Shown here one piece after another: positions 34,317 through 46,265 of a DNA stretch of 64,000 nucleotides. The notes below the pieces were generated by a model, which saw only the letters and a list, made by a program, of their open reading frames with translations, had not been told where the DNA came from and did not search any database. Origin of the DNA: Neoarius graeffei (lineage: Eukaryota > Chordata > Actinopteri > Siluriformes > Ariidae); the NCBI RefSeq assembly GCF_027579695.1, contig NC_083570.1, forward strand, positions 92,453,999-92,517,998, given 5' to 3'. Both the position numbers and the translations under genes were made by a program. The first letter of the stretch is position 1. The number at the start of each line of letters is the position of its first letter.

Positions 34317-37300
34317 CTGCAAGAGAAAGAAAAAAAAAAGTGTGTTAAAACATGAATCTGTTTCATTTCTTTCTTTCTGAGGTGGGGTTTACATTAGACC
34401 GTATCAGCGGATCATCAGATTAACGTTTTTAAAACGATTCGCGTGCACACAGCAACGCCAATACACGGATACGCTCGGCTCCGCAGGCATCCTGCGCTCC
34501 AAATCACTCCGCCCTGAACAGCGAGTGCCCTCTGGAGGGTGCGCACTCCGGCCCTGCGCAGCTCACAGAGCACGCGAGTGAAGCGCACGAGCAGTGATTC
34601 GGGACTGAGCCGCTGTGTGTGAGATCTCAGTGCATATCACTTACCACTTGCAAGTGGAAGGATGGCAAGCCTAAAGACAATCATAACTACACAATGGGCA
34701 GTATTTGCATCAGTATTTGCAGTATTTTCATACTTTTATACTCTTTAATGAAAGGTGATACAAGGCGGAAGTCCGCGCCGTTTTTCAGCAGTCGCGTCAC
34801 ATGACCAACGCCAGCGAATCAGGAAGGTGGATGTCACAGTGACGTTGTCCAATGACGACGCCAGCTAGAGCTCAGCACAGCGTATCCGCGTATTCTCAAT
34901 GTTTACACAGCACCGGACCAGACACGATCTGGATTGAATACGTGGACCCTGGCGGATTCCCGTTTCCCGGCGTTTTAATGTAAACGGACAGTGCATCCGC
35001 GAAGAAAACGAGACAGATACGGTCTAATGTAAACTTGGCCTGAATTACACAAAAAGTGAGACGCTACCCAGTGCGTCTTCACTCTTTACTAGGCTAACAT
35101 ACCTTAAATACCACAAATACACCTTTAAATACAGGGACAACTACCTTTTTCGTTAGCTAACTGACCCAGATAGCGCGCACATCTACAAAATGTTATTTTT
35201 GATCACTGTATAATTCAGGCTCTTAATGTTCAGCTTTGTATAGCTTTATACAAGGTCGAACGTTTACTGGGCTAAACATCGATCAGGCAGTTAACGTCAA
35301 TCAAGTATGGGAGTTGAATTTTCTTATCACGTGGCAAGTGTGTGGAAATTAAATAAATAGTTAGCAAAAAGGAGTACTTTCTTACAATACTGATGTCGTG
35401 TTCAAAGGTGCCGACTGCAAAGGCGGATAATTTTTCAAAATTTATTTTTTTTTTACATTGTGCATGGTATTTTCCTGTCTTGCAAGAACAATATGTGGAC
35501 AAGATGTGATCATTTTAACATGCTGAGGGTCGCTTTTCTCCATTTTGGGACTGTTTTCCTACTTGTTGAAGTAAACAGTATAGCCCTACGGAAATAGTTA
35601 AATGCGTTTTTGTTTTTTGAATGCGAAGAGCTTTAAGTAATTAGCATAACTATTGAACTGCGTCATACCTATAGAGATGAAAGTGGAGCAAAGAAAAAAA
35701 TCCTGAACTTTTGAAAGTCAAACTAAGGCCCTGTTTACATTATTTCAAATCAGCGGATCATCAGATTAACGTTTTTAAAACGATTCGCGTACACGCACAA
35801 AATTTCTGTGCCCGCAACAAAACCGTTCCCCGTGCACACAGCAACGCCAATACACGGATACGCTAATCACATGACTAATTAGACGGCACGTCACATGATC
35901 CCAGTGCATATCGGGCATGCGCAAGTCACTCACCACTTGCAAGCACAAAGTGTGTGAGAGATTGAGTGAGCGAGTGAGAGAGAGAGAGAGAGAGAGAGCA
36001 AGCGAGCGAGAGAGTGTGAGAGAGCATAAGAATCAAAATTTGAAGTTCTTTACGGAAATCAGGGATGCCGTGTCATTGGGACTAAAGAGGAGAAGGTTTT
36101 TCAGCAGTCACGTCACATGACCAACGTGGCATGACCAACGCCAGCGAATCAGGAAGGTGGATGTCACAGTGACGTTGTCCAATGACGACGTCAGCTAGAG
36201 CTCAGCACTGCGTATCCTCGTTCCTCAATGTTTACACAGCACCGGATCAGATACGTACTGGGTTGAATACGTGGGCCCTGGCGGATTCAAACTGTTCCGC
36301 CTGTGGAGTCGTTTCCCTGCGTTTTAATGTGCACGGACAGTGCATCCGCGGCGAAACGATACGGATACGGTCTAATGTAAACACCACCTGGGGGGGGTAA
36401 CGTCCCCCGAAAAAATTTTAATAACATAACACGCAAAACCCTGCATTCTAGTACTTATTTTCACTAAAACAAGTTATAACTTTTAAGCCTTTTTCTTTCA
36501 TGTACATTAATGATTAACATGTCAAAAAAATCTAATGTAATTCCCTGAGTTAATGAGTAATTTTCAGGAGTGCGTTTAGAAAACGCGGTGATTTTCCTGC
36601 TACACACTTCATTACTTTGAAAAAAATCAGACAGACAGTTGAAGGTCAACTCAGCAAAATCCCAAAACAGTCCTGTTAAAAAGTAAAGGTCTGTTAGAGT
36701 TTCTAAAGCTTTCAGGTTTCAGTGTTGGGGACGTTGAGCCTCGTTTATCAATCTTTTAGTCGAGTTGTGCGTTTGCAGAAGCTAAAGTGAACTAAACATT
36801 TCCAATTCACATTTATGCGAGTTGAAGCCAATTGTTTGCATTAGTTCGTATTGTCTGTAAATTTAAACACACCAATGAATACCACATTTCTCATGTAAAT
36901 CAGGGGCGTAGCTAGGAGTTTTCAAGGGTGGGGGTGTCACACACTGACCAGCAGCCTGAGTGCATTATGTAACAAAAAATAAATTCCCATTGCTAGTTTT
37001 AAGCAGCTTAGAAACCGGCTCTTCCATTATTGCTGTTTCTTCCACGTTTTCTTGATGTTGTGTTCTAGAAACGGCACTAAAACTTCGCTTCGAAGCCACA
37101 AAATGCAACTTTGATGGAAAAAAATATATAAGAAATTGCTTACCTCTCTTCATGTCGAAAGGAGGAAAGTTTTGCTTGTTTTGACATGGCGAATTAACAA
37201 CACGAGGAAATACTCGTAATTCGCAACTAAAAAGACTGCAGTTACACTGGCAGCTTGAACATGCTTTCTTGTGCGATTGTGTTGCGCTTGCGCAGAACGG

Positions 37301-40300
37301 TGTCAGTCCTGCACGCCTTAGCTCATGCACCTGAAGGCATGCCTTGCGCATGCGCCTAACGAGCTCCAGCACGCACGCCGTTAACAAAGAACACCTGTCT
37401 TTAATCAATGAACTGTGTTTGGGCTATTTAAGGACTGCGCCCATGCAAGGACGATGCGAAGTATTACGCCGTGTCTAGGAACGCGAAAAATAAATTTCTC
37501 CATTTGGAAAACCAGAGATTTAAGAGTTTTGTCAAATATCCGGATTTCTGGGTAAATCCGGAAGACTTTCATCTATATACCAAGATGGCGACATGCGGAA
37601 AACATCGTGCCGATTAAAAAATTATTATACCAACATATTGTGTTACATCCAAAAGCTGAAACATGCAGGCATCGCAGATCCATAAAATTTACCCACAAAT
37701 GTATGTACAGTATTTATTCTGCCCACTGCGTACTTGTGCTCTCTCTGTCTGTGTTGCGCCGTGCATGTTCACTGCTTCAAATGGGTTAAATGCAGAGGAG
37801 GAATTTTGCTGTGCTTGAGTGTACATGTGACAAAATAAAGACTGTTTCTTCTTAATTTACCCACAAATGTATTTATTCCACTTAAAGTATTTGGGAAACC
37901 AGCTACTGGATTCGGGACACTACGACATCCTGAACTATTTAGTATTTGGGAATTCTAAATCCACCAGAGATGCAAAAGGCAGACAAAAGTACAAATGCCT
38001 ACCAATATTTCGAGGCAGGTTTCGTGCCGGAATGGAAATTCCTGATAAAGATAAATACTTTATTATGACAAAGGTAAACTCAGACGTGGACTTGTAATAG
38101 TAATAAACAAGCCAGGGCCTAGATCTAACATTTTATGGTGTTTAGTTGAATCTAGATTATCAGTACAGAACAAATACGCTGCTAGTCTCACCAAGCATCA
38201 TGTCCAAAGGCCGTATCCAGATATACATTTAATGTTGCACAGAGCTTTCACACTAAACTGATATAAAATGTTCTCCGCGCACGGGGATGTTTTGCTGGCA
38301 TCCAGTCTAACTGCAGTTCACCGGGAAGCAGTGAAAAGTTAAACCAGGTTTATCTCCACATCTGTTATTCCATCCCAAAGCACAACAGGTCACTGGCATT
38401 ATCAGGGTGTCTGCAGGCTTGAACAAGTTCAATTTAAGACTTTTTAAGACCTTTTTAAGACCATAGCAGGTTAAATTTAAGACTTATGCCGCACAATAAA
38501 AATAAAGAAAATTGGGAGAGCCTGAATTACTTTCGAAATAACAAAATTTATCATCATTCACCAATGAACTCATTCCATCCCTAGGGTGCGCTCTTGCATT
38601 AATGAGGAACTAAGTTGCAGTGGAGCCAAAGACATCCTGCAAATCACTTGAGGATGAGGCATTCGATTCCGTACGGTTTGCGTGTTGTAGCGTTACAGTT
38701 TGCACGGAGTTAGCTGATACACCGTCTCGAGATGTGCTTGGACCTGCCAACAGTGAACAAAATTGAGTGATGGCATGCGATTGTTGCAGACTTTTATGGG
38801 CAGCCTAGTGCTTCTCCGCTTTCGCGTGCGATTCCGGAGCCTTTACACCCAGGGTGCTGAGTTTGAGTGTTCTTTTGCACAATGTGCAGTACGCCTCAAA
38901 CGGATTGTTTGGTACACGTTTTAACCAGTCTACGAAATCATTGCGTTCAAGCCAGCAGTCGTTAAACTTGCATTTGCCCATTTTGCTACAAACCGTGACA
39001 ATAGGGCTGTGCGATATGGGAAAAAATGAATATCCCGATACATTTTCTCCATTTCACGATATACGATATATATCTCGATATATTGAAATCTCCTCTAAAG
39101 GACCCCATGAAATCTAACTTTTACTCTTTACTGTTTTCACTACAATCCCTGCAGATTAAATAACATTCTTGGTTAACTTTACAGGTGGTTTTCAACAACA
39201 CATTTTAAATTTTCATGTTGGTGATTAATCACAATTGAATTGAAATAAGACTATTTTTATTCAACAAAGATGTGGCACAAACTGCAAAAACAAATCTTGA
39301 AAATTGCAACAAAGGGGCAACACAATACAGAGCTGCTCAGAGCTCAAACCAATAAAGCGCAAGCTCAACACTGAGAAAGACATTTAGCCTAAATAAGAAA
39401 AGCACTAATTCATTAAATTATTTTAAAAAATAGATCTCCAAGCTATTAACCTGACTACTGAGAACCACTGGAACATTCACAATAGAGAGAGAGAGATTGA
39501 GGGAGAGAAGAGAGAGAGATCTGCAAAACAATTTTTCTCTTTGCACATTTTTGAACTGAATGTTTTCTGGCTCTGCCTCTCAGATGTGTATAATGCCGGT
39601 ATTGCCTTCTCTGTAAAATGTCTGCGACCAGGCAACTCATGTTTGGGATCGAGTGTGTTTAGTAATTTTTGGAAGCCTGGTTTTTCCACTACACTAACTG
39701 GGATCATGTCTTCGGCAATGAAGTTAGTGATTGCATCCGTTATAGCTCTCCATCTCTGACTCGTTTTCTCATATGGGATGGCTTTGGAGAACGAGGCCAC
39801 TATGGTCATTTGTTTAGCTTGGGGGGGGGTTAGCTTGTGGGCAAGTAGTTCAGAATTTAAGAGACTCTTCATACTGTACCGGGTGAGTTTCAGGTGATGA
39901 AACATATTTGTAGTGCTGCTGCCTTTCGTGATGACAGGTTTTTTTGCACACTTCACAAACTGGCATTTGCTGTTCCACGTCCTCCTCGCGATATCCAAAA
40001 AAATGCCAGATGACTGACCCCTTACTAGTTCTTTTAGGAACCAATTCGTCCGCTTCCATTTTTAATGTGTCGCTGAAATTGACAGAGCTTACACGGTAGC
40101 CTACGCAACACCAGCAATTGCACGAACTGAGTCAGCGCTGTAAACCGGAACTAGGAAATCTTCCCGCCGGCAGTGTTGCCAGATACTGCTGACATTTTCC
40201 AGCCCAAAATATGTTCAAAACCCGCTAAAATGCACTTAAAACCGCCCAATCTGGCAACACAACCGAAACTAGAAAATCTTCCCGGAAGTTTCTTTCAGCA

Positions 40301-43300
40301 CCTAGATGTCACCCGGGATTGGTTAGCATCTAGGTGCTGAAAGGAACTTCCGGGCAGAATAATTTTGCACGTAACCTAGGTCTTAAATTACCCAAATGAG
40401 ATTTTAGACCAGGGCGGCACGGTGGTGTAGTGGTTAGCGCTGTCGCCTCACAGCAAGAAGGTCCTGGGTTCGAGCCCCGGGTCCGGCGAGGGCCTTTCTG
40501 TGTGGAGTTTGCATGTTCTCCCCGTGTCCGCGTGGGTTTCCTCTGGGTGCTCCAGTTTCCCCCACAGTCCAAAGACATGCAGGTTAGGTTAACTGGTGAC
40601 TCTAAATTGACCGTAGGTGTGAATGTGAGTGTGAATGGTTGGCTGTGTCTGTGTCAGCCCTGCGATGACCTGGCGACTTGTCCAGGGTGTACCCCGCCTT
40701 TCGCCCATAGTCAGCTGGGATAGGCTCCAGCTTGCCTGCGACCCTGTAGAAGGATAAAGCGGCTACAGATAATGAGATGAGATGAGATTTTAGACCAACA
40801 GTGCAAAATATCTCTGTATTTTAGACTTTTTTAGGCCTAAAATTGAAAATGTGTAATTTTAGACTTTTTTAGACTCCGCGGACACCCTGCATTATCCTTT
40901 TAGATGGAATTTCTACAAATTTTTCTGTAGATGTACTGAATTTGGCTTACAGTCACTCGCGTACACTCGTGCTAGTCATTATCAAATACAAAGCTTGACC
41001 GGGAAAAACAAATCCAGTTAGTTACGATGAGGTCACATGAAAGGTCCCTATAACTCCATGCTTGCTACTGTGAAGTCGAGCCCATGCATTCTAAGGCTAC
41101 GATAGCTAAGCGCTCGATAGAATGATTTAGTTATCTGTTCAGAAAAATAACCCGTCATCTAATCTTGTTCCATCTTGCAGTTGCACTCACTCGGCAGGCT
41201 TTCCTTTTCTTTTCCGCTGACTTTTAACTGGCAGGAGAGCGGAGTCCGCGATGTTTGCCCACGCTGACTTGTTTTGCTTAAAAGTAGGTCAAATACACCC
41301 CATGGTGGTCATGTGATATTGTTGCTCATTTTTGTTTTAGCAATCTCTGGAATCGTAAAACGTGGGACGCTTTTCGTCTCGGCAAAACAGTGACGCAAGA
41401 TGCACGGTGTGTACAGCAGCGAAACCTCTCAAAACTCCAACAGCAATAAAAATAGAACATTTTGCCCAGAATTCAACTTTGCAGTCAGAACCTTTAAAGG
41501 AGAGCTGAAGGCAAATTTATCATCATCAATACTATTTCTCATTTTATTAAATATTGGAATGCATTTTTGATAGCTATTTTGCCACTGCTACACTACCGCT
41601 CAAAAGTTTGGGGTCACCCAGACAATTTTTGTATTTTCCATGAAAAGCCACACTTTTATTTCCCACCATAAGTTGTAAAATGAATAGAAAATATAGTCGA
41701 GACATTTTTCTGGCCATTTTGAGCATTTAATCGACCCCACAAATGTGATGCTCCAGAAACTCAATCTGCTCAAAGGAAGGTCAGTTTTATAGCTTCTCTA
41801 AAGAGCTCAACTGTTTTCAGCTGTGCTAACATGATTGTACAAGGGTTTTCTAATCATCCATTAGCCTTCTGAGGCAATGAGCAAACACATTGTACCATTA
41901 ACACTGGAGTGAGAGTTGCTGGAAATGGGCCTCTATACACCTATGGAGATATTGCACCAAAAACCAGACATTTGCAGCTAGAATAGTCATTTACCACATT
42001 AGCAATGTATAGAGTGGATTTCGGATTAGTTTAAAGTGATCTTCATTGAAAAGAACAGTGCTTTTCTTTCAAAAATAAGGACATTTCAAAGTGACCCCAA
42101 ACTTTTGAACGGTAGTATATGTAATAGATCAGTCCATGTGTCAAAGCGATGGCCGTAAACGAGATTCGTTGAGACCTGGGCGAGACATCGTAGAACGGAG
42201 ATAAAATGTACAGCGGAAATCAAAGTGACCGACGTCAACCAACGTTGTCAAAAGACGCACGTGCCCTCTTTCGAATGCTAACGTAATCAAGCTGGAAGTT
42301 TTCCCTGTGTCCGAAATCGCTCCCAACTCACTATATAGTGGGGACGCTGTTTTGTAGCGCTGTCCGAAACCTTAGTGAGGATTATGTGGTAAATGCGCTC
42401 AGTATAATACGTATTTATCACAAAAATACATGCATGTATTTATTATTTTGAAAACCCACCAGCTGTCTGATCTGGCACGTTTTAATTGTGCGACAGTAAT
42501 GTCGTAAATACCAGCGCGATGGACTCGTCCTTATCCTGTCGTCTTTCCAACTCTTCTCTACTCCACGTTGGTTCGAAGTCGTATGGAATAATCTCCATGT
42601 CACGTACGCAAGGGAGGCGGATGCATGTGCAGGAGTATATGTACACATGCAAACGAGAATACAGGCAAAAGGGTCGGTCAAGGTGCAAACAGTATATCAA
42701 AGGCTAAGCGAGGACAAGAACGAGAGACAACGGGCAGAAAGGCTCGGTAATGCGTACATGCGTATCGTAATACTTCGTGATGCAAATGCATCAGCACAGT
42801 CCTTAAACAGGCAAACACAGAGTTCCTTAATTGAGCTCAGGTGTGCGCGCAGGACTGACACTCCATCACTGATGAAGCTGGCAAATCTTGAAATTAATCT
42901 AAATTGGGGGCGGCACGGTGGTGTAGTGGTTAGCGCTGTCGCCTCACAGCAAGAAGGTCCGGGTTTGAGCCCCGTGGCCGGCGAGGGCCTTTCTGTGCGG
43001 AGTTTGCACGTTCTCCCCGTGTCCGCGTGGGTTTCCTCCGGGTGCTCCGGTTTCCCGCACAGTCCAAAGACATGCAGGTTAGGTTAACTGGTGACTCTAA
43101 ATTGAGCGTAGGTGTGAATGTGAGTGTGAATGGTTGTCTGTGTCTATGTGTCAGCCCTGTGATGACCTGGCGACTTGTCCAGGGTGTACCCTGCCTTTCG
43201 CCCGTAGTCAGCTGGGATAGGCTCCAGCTTGCCTGCGACCCTGTAGAACAGGATAAAGCGGCTAGAGATAATGAGATGAGATGAATCTAAATTGGAACGA

Positions 43301-44306
43301 TATGGCGATCTGGCCGCTGTGTAAACAGTTTTCAAAATGGTGGCGGCGCTGACACGTCACGTTTGAAGTTTCGCACAAGTCTCGTGAAGATCGCGCGGAT
43401 AAGCGACGCCTGCCGTGGACCAAGCGAACTACATTCAACATGGCTAAAAACCGAAAAGGCCAATAAGTGTGATATAATATGCCAATACGAGTCACAATAT
43501 AAGGTTAATAAAACCGAAAACATAATTGAATAACACATTAATTAAGAAACAAAGCGAGTTTAAAAATAATTTCAGTTCCCCTTTAAGCAGAATGGACTGA
43601 ACGGAGCAGACAGCGTGCTAAACTCTTTCCAATTAGCAATAGACCTCCATGCGACTCTGAAGAGGTGTAAACAGTGCGAATGGTAACTCATGCACTTATT
43701 CACCTGTTCGGTGCAGGGCTGATAGTAATCTCTGTACTGCTGTGGATCGCTGTTATAACCGTAAGACTGAGAAAAAGCAGGAAAGTTCCATCCCTGAAGA
43801 CGAGAAAACACAGTTATATTGCATTTACAAGGTAAACGCCACAAGACACAAGTTTAATACAAAATAATGACGAGAATAAACTCACATTTTGTTTAAAGCA
43901 TCCCCACTGTGACTGCTGTGCATACTGACTGCAGCTTTGGCTCAGTTCTGGCAGATGGAAAAGCAGAATTCAACACAATGTTGTAAGTATAAGGCTCTAA
44001 TTATAGGAAAGCAGATGTTATCATAATTATCGACCATCTGTGTCAATCATTTAACGACGACAACGATTCTAGGTTCTGCCTTCTTTATGATTATCATCTG
44101 GTCCCGCACTCCGCCGTTTTCCTCACCAGGTGCTTCAATGGGACGTTTATGGGGACGTTTTTTGAGTCTCTTGCGTGTAGGTGCAGGTAGGAGACGCGTG
44201 GCTTCGTCTTTATAGCTTGCGAGGAGTTTCTGGGCTTCTTCGCTGCACAGCTCGACAAACAGGACGTCCTCCAGGAGACTGCCCTGCTCCGGCAGGGTGA
44301 AACTCG
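34242..44306 (-). CDS. Unidentified gene, last four coding exons (Tyr/Gln-rich tail)
   Basis: The exons, in transcript order, are 44306-44127, 43947-43886, 43793-43704 and 34316-34242. All have GT/AG borders and compatible phases, giving the C-terminal 135 residues and a stop. The first exon reads FTLPEQGSLLEDVLFVELCS, then a basic patch TRKRLKKRPHKRP. The next three are rich in Y, Q, N and S (YAQQSQWGCF, QSYGYNSDPQQYRDYY, NQSYYGNQSYYFGSQVFW), a low-complexity tail like those of RNA-binding or condensate-forming proteins. I do not recognise the gene. The first listed exon starts in mid-codon, so upstream exons exist, but I found none up to 46.2 kb. The 9.4-kb last intron is mostly transposons. 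Confidence 0.68.
34381..35040 (+). mobile_element. Harbinger-type MITE, family H1, copy 3
   Basis: 660 bp with TGA on both sides (34378-34380 and 35041-35043). Ends as in copy 2, to which it is very similar throughout. It lies in the last intron of the unidentified gene. Confidence 0.9.
35044..35726. other. Intronic sequence without recognised feature
   Basis: AT-rich; short reading frames only, and no terminal repeats were seen. Confidence 0.4.
35727..36388 (+). mobile_element. Harbinger-type MITE, family H1, diverged copy 4
   Basis: Left GGCCCTGTTTACATTA and right GGTCTAATGTAAACACCACC are the family ends, but the interior is diverged and carries a GA repeat. The flanks TAA and TGG do not match. 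Confidence 0.75.
35973..36020 (+). repeat. (GA)n microsatellite
   Basis: An imperfect GA/GAGC run inside the H1 MITE copy. Confidence 0.9.
36389..36900. other. Intronic sequence without recognised feature
   Basis: Begins with a G-run (TGGGGGGGGTAACG) and is otherwise AT-rich; no gene or repeat identified. Confidence 0.4.
36902..37420. mobile_element. hAT-like fragment (left terminus only)
   Basis: CAGGGGCGTAGCTAGGAGTT at its left is a typical hAT-like terminus. A minus-strand frame (36965-37408) has no recognisable domain. No right end was found. Confidence 0.4.
37705..37854 (+). mobile_element. 150-bp retroposed LINE tail with 19-bp duplication
   Basis: AATTTACCCACAAATGTAT flanks it exactly at 37686-37704 and 37855-37873. 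The insert ends GACAAAATAAAGACTGTTTC, a common teleost LINE 3' end. It is a severely 5'-truncated insertion. Confidence 0.88.
37874..38097 (+). other. Open frame of unknown origin, interrupted by the LINE tail
   Basis: The frame reads YLGNQLLDSGHYDILNYLVF, then KYKCLPIFRGRFRAGMEI. It looks protein-derived, perhaps from a transposon accessory protein, but I cannot name it. The LINE tail at 37705 interrupts the sequence upstream. Confidence 0.35.
39000..39110. mobile_element. Possible second hAT terminus
   Basis: TAGGGCTGTGCGATATGGG resembles the left end of ZBED-type hAT elements and may belong to the transposase remnant downstream. No right end was located. Confidence 0.4.
39477..40059 (-). 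pseudogene. BED-type hAT transposase N-terminal part, frameshifted
   Basis: It begins MEADELVPKRTSKGSVIWHF, a BED finger start (with MPVCEVCKK supplying the two Cys). The frame shifts near 39950 in a run of A. In the other frame it continues SSTTNMFHHLKLTRYS, KAIPYEKTSQRWRAITDAI and KHELPGRRHFTEKAIPALY, as in ZBED-like transposases. The final finger His is Tyr. The C-terminal catalytic and dimerisation parts are missing. Confidence 0.82.
40174..40261. repeat. Short MITE-like hairpin (GTTGCCAGAT), copy 2
   Basis: Same ends and interior as 13332-13438, slightly shorter. Confidence 0.7.
40280..40355. repeat. Inverted repeat around GCACCTAGATG
   Basis: CCCGGAAGTTTCTTTCAGCA is mirrored by TGCTGAAAGGAACTTCCGGG, with a loop of roughly 35 bases that also includes CACCTAGATG and CATCTAGGTG. 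Confidence 0.8.
40412..40785 (+). mobile_element. Full-length GAGAT-tail SINE with target duplication
   Basis: GATTTTAGACCA flanks it (40400-40411, 40786-40797). The B box GGTTCGAGCCC is intact. Confidence 0.95.
40897..41490. other. Intronic sequence without recognised feature
   Basis: No gene, terminal repeats or long frames were seen. Confidence 0.4.
41591..42115. mobile_element. Tc1/mariner-type MITE
   Basis: The ends CACTACCGCTCAAAAGTTTG and CAAACTTTTGAACGGTAG are inverted and next to TA. GGGGTCAC follows at each end. It resembles a common teleost element; no transposase. Confidence 0.83.
42303..42510. mobile_element. Fragment related to the intron-4 MITE
   Basis: TGTCCGAAATCGCTCCCAAC, ACTATATAGTG and then AACCCACCAGCTGTCTGATC match parts of the element at 28387-31176 in other orientations. 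Confidence 0.55.
42907..43283 (+). mobile_element. Full-length GAGAT-tail SINE with target duplication
   Basis: AATCTAAATTG flanks it (42896-42906 and 43284-43294). Confidence 0.95.
43704..43793 (-). CDS. Unidentified gene, 90-base exon
   Basis: The acceptor TCTTCAG and donor CAG followed by GTGAAT bound 30 codons beginning GWNFPAFSQSYGYNSD and ending YYQPCTEQ. Confidence 0.7.
43886..43947 (-). CDS. Unidentified gene, 62-base exon
   Basis: The acceptor TTTTCCATCTGCCAG and donor AAAAT followed by GTGAGT bound it. It encodes LSQSCSQYAQQSQWGCFKQN, with the first Glu codon completed from the previous exon. Confidence 0.68.
44127..44306 (-). CDS. Unidentified gene, exon with basic patch
   Basis: The acceptor TTTATGGTCGTGCAG and donor CCTG followed by GTGAGG bound 180 bases. 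The frame enters with one base missing and leaves with one base over. Reading through the donor would give an alternative end after a further 25-30 codons. Confidence 0.68.
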
Positions 44307-44757
44307 CTGCACGACCATAAACAAAACAACAACAGGTTACTTTTACATATTTAAAAGAAACAGCAAAAAGCTGATGTTTGAAACCAGGTGGATAAATAAC
44401 CCATATGTCCAGATGTGGCAAGAAAAAAAAAAAAAAACAGGCTCTAAATAAATGTGTCCGTTTACAGCAGTTCATTTTCCATTGTTGAAAATTTCTAACT
44501 AAATACGTAGATGCTTGCTGCACACCTTTTCTGTGGTTACATGAAGTTTTGCTTGGAATATAACGTGCAAAGTTATACCCTACACAGTGAATCTACAAAG
44601 GGGGGACAAGTTAAAGGGTTCACTCATCCCCTTAGACCGAAAAGTCACTGCAAATCAATACAAAGTTATTCGGATTACTCTGATCAATGTTATCCTGGGA
44701 TGAAACTCTTCTATCCTTATAGCGCTGGTCTCGTCCAGAGCTCACTGAATGGTTTAA

Positions 44758-45060
44758 AGGAGAACTGAAGGCAATTTTTTTTCTCTCATTTTATTAAATA
44801 TAGGAACGCATTTTTGATAGCTATTCTGTCACTGCTATCGCAGGTTATGGGTGTTTGAAATATGCTCTGTAATATATCAGTCCATATGTCAAAGCAATGG
44901 CCATAAACGAGATTCGTTGAGACCTGTGCGAGACATCGTAGGACGGAAGTAAAACGTACAGCGGAAATCAAAGCGACCAACATCTACCAACGTTGTCAAA
45001 AGACGTGTGCGCCCTCTTTCGAATGCTGATTTAATCAAGCCGGAAGTTTTGTTTGTTTTG
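44758..45060. mobile_element. Second copy of the TTAA element, left part
   Basis: TTAA then AGGAGAACTGAAGGC, followed by ACGAGATTCGTTGAGACCTG and GACATCGTAGGACGGA, match the element at 41498 without its nested insertions. The right end is unclear; TTAA near 45235 is a candidate. Confidence 0.6.
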
Positions 45061-45252
45061 ATAGCAATCAGGAAAGTTTGAAAAAAGTAGGCAGTAATCG
45101 TCATTTCAACTCGTTTTTGTGCAATACTTCGTTTGGAAAACAGTTTTCAAAATAAAACATTTGTACCACCTCCATTTTTCTTCTCTTTTCTTTAGTTTTA
45201 CAGCAGTCTATTAAGAGAGAGCGCTGAGTTTCCTCTTAAATCTATTTGCACA

Positions 45253-45616
45253 GGGTAGCACGGTGGTGTAGTGGTTAGCGCTGTCACCTCACAGCAAGAA
45301 GGTCTGGGTTCGAGCCCCGTGGCCGGCGAGGGCCTTTCTGTGTGGAGTTTGCATGTTCTCCCCGTGTCCGCGTGGGTTTCCTCCGGTTTCCCCCACAGTC
45401 CAAAGACATGCAGGTTAGGTTAACTGGTGACTCTAAATTGACCGTAGGTGTGAATGTGAGTGTGAATGGTTGTCTGTGTCTATGTGTCAGCCCTGTGATG
45501 ACCTGGCGACTTGTCCAGGGTGTACCCCGCCTTTCGCCTGTAGTCAGCTGGGATAGGCTCCAGCTTGCCTGTGACCCTGTAGAACAGGATAAAGCGGCTA
45601 GAGATAATGAGATGAG
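45253..45616 (+). mobile_element. GAGAT-tail SINE with target duplication
   Basis: ATCTATTTGCACA flanks it (45240-45252, 45617-45629). Confidence 0.95.
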
Positions 45617-45629
45617 ATCTATTTGCACA

Positions 45630-46265
45630 CTCAATCACACAACAGCCCTTTCCCATTTTAGATCTGTTTTTTGTGTTTTCGCAGCATTAGAGCTGTGTTA
45701 CTTCCATCTATGATGAAGTCACGTGCATGCATTCCTGCTGTTATATAGGGTGCTGTGCTTTCTGCTGTTTCAACACAATTACATTTTGGAAAAACTAAGA
45801 TTACGCAGCCTGATAATAATCGGGATTCGTTTTTTTTTACTTCATCGATTCGAATCGTCAAATTTGTCGAGCACATGATAAATATTTATCATGATGTGCC
45901 TAGTTACAGGTGTTTATACATGAACGAAAACATACTTATGAATGCTATATTCCATTTATGCTAACAGCTCTCTAAATCCTGCATATACTGTAGTGCATGT
46001 TTAAGCATTTCAAGTACCTTTTATGCATTTTATCCCTGTGTAAACTGTGACAATAAATCTCAAAAAAAGAGAAATTTATTGCATACGTTTGTTCTGTTTG
46101 TGTCAATATAACATTATAGGATCATGACTATCTGACTGAATCAATGCTAAATCTTAAGTAATTAAAATTCAGAGTCACGTGGGATTGCCGAGTAAAATGG
46201 CCGCACACTAGAAGTTGTCCAGAAGCGTCACCGAAATAATGTAATTTATCCATCTATATCTCCTC
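45630..46265. other. Non-coding stretch, no recognised feature
   Basis: No domain-bearing frame was seen. The more GC-rich patch with CACGTGGG and ATGGCCGCAC near 46176-46210 could be regulatory, but nothing confirms it. Confidence 0.3.

Larger units (their letters stand above)
38404..40888 (-). mobile_element. hAT element with 8-bp duplication
   Basis: The ends AGGGTGTCTGC and GCGGACACCCT are inverted; GCATTATC lies at 38396-38403 and 40889-40896. AAGACTTTTTAAGACC motifs lie at both ends. It holds a broken BED transposase, a short MITE, a small palindrome and a SINE. Confidence 0.83.
41498..43582. mobile_element. TTAA-flanked element with nested insertions
   Basis: The ends AGGAGAGCTGAAGG and CAGTTCCCCT are inverted and TTAA flanks both (41494-41497, 43583-43586). 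A related left end is at 44758. It holds a Tc1-type MITE, a MITE fragment near 42303 and a SINE. Confidence 0.7.

Noticed and set aside
46120-46254. Possible first exon of the minus-strand gene starting MDKLHYFGDASGQ
   Set aside because: No donor site in a compatible phase and no similarity; the frame runs on to a stop after about 45 codons.
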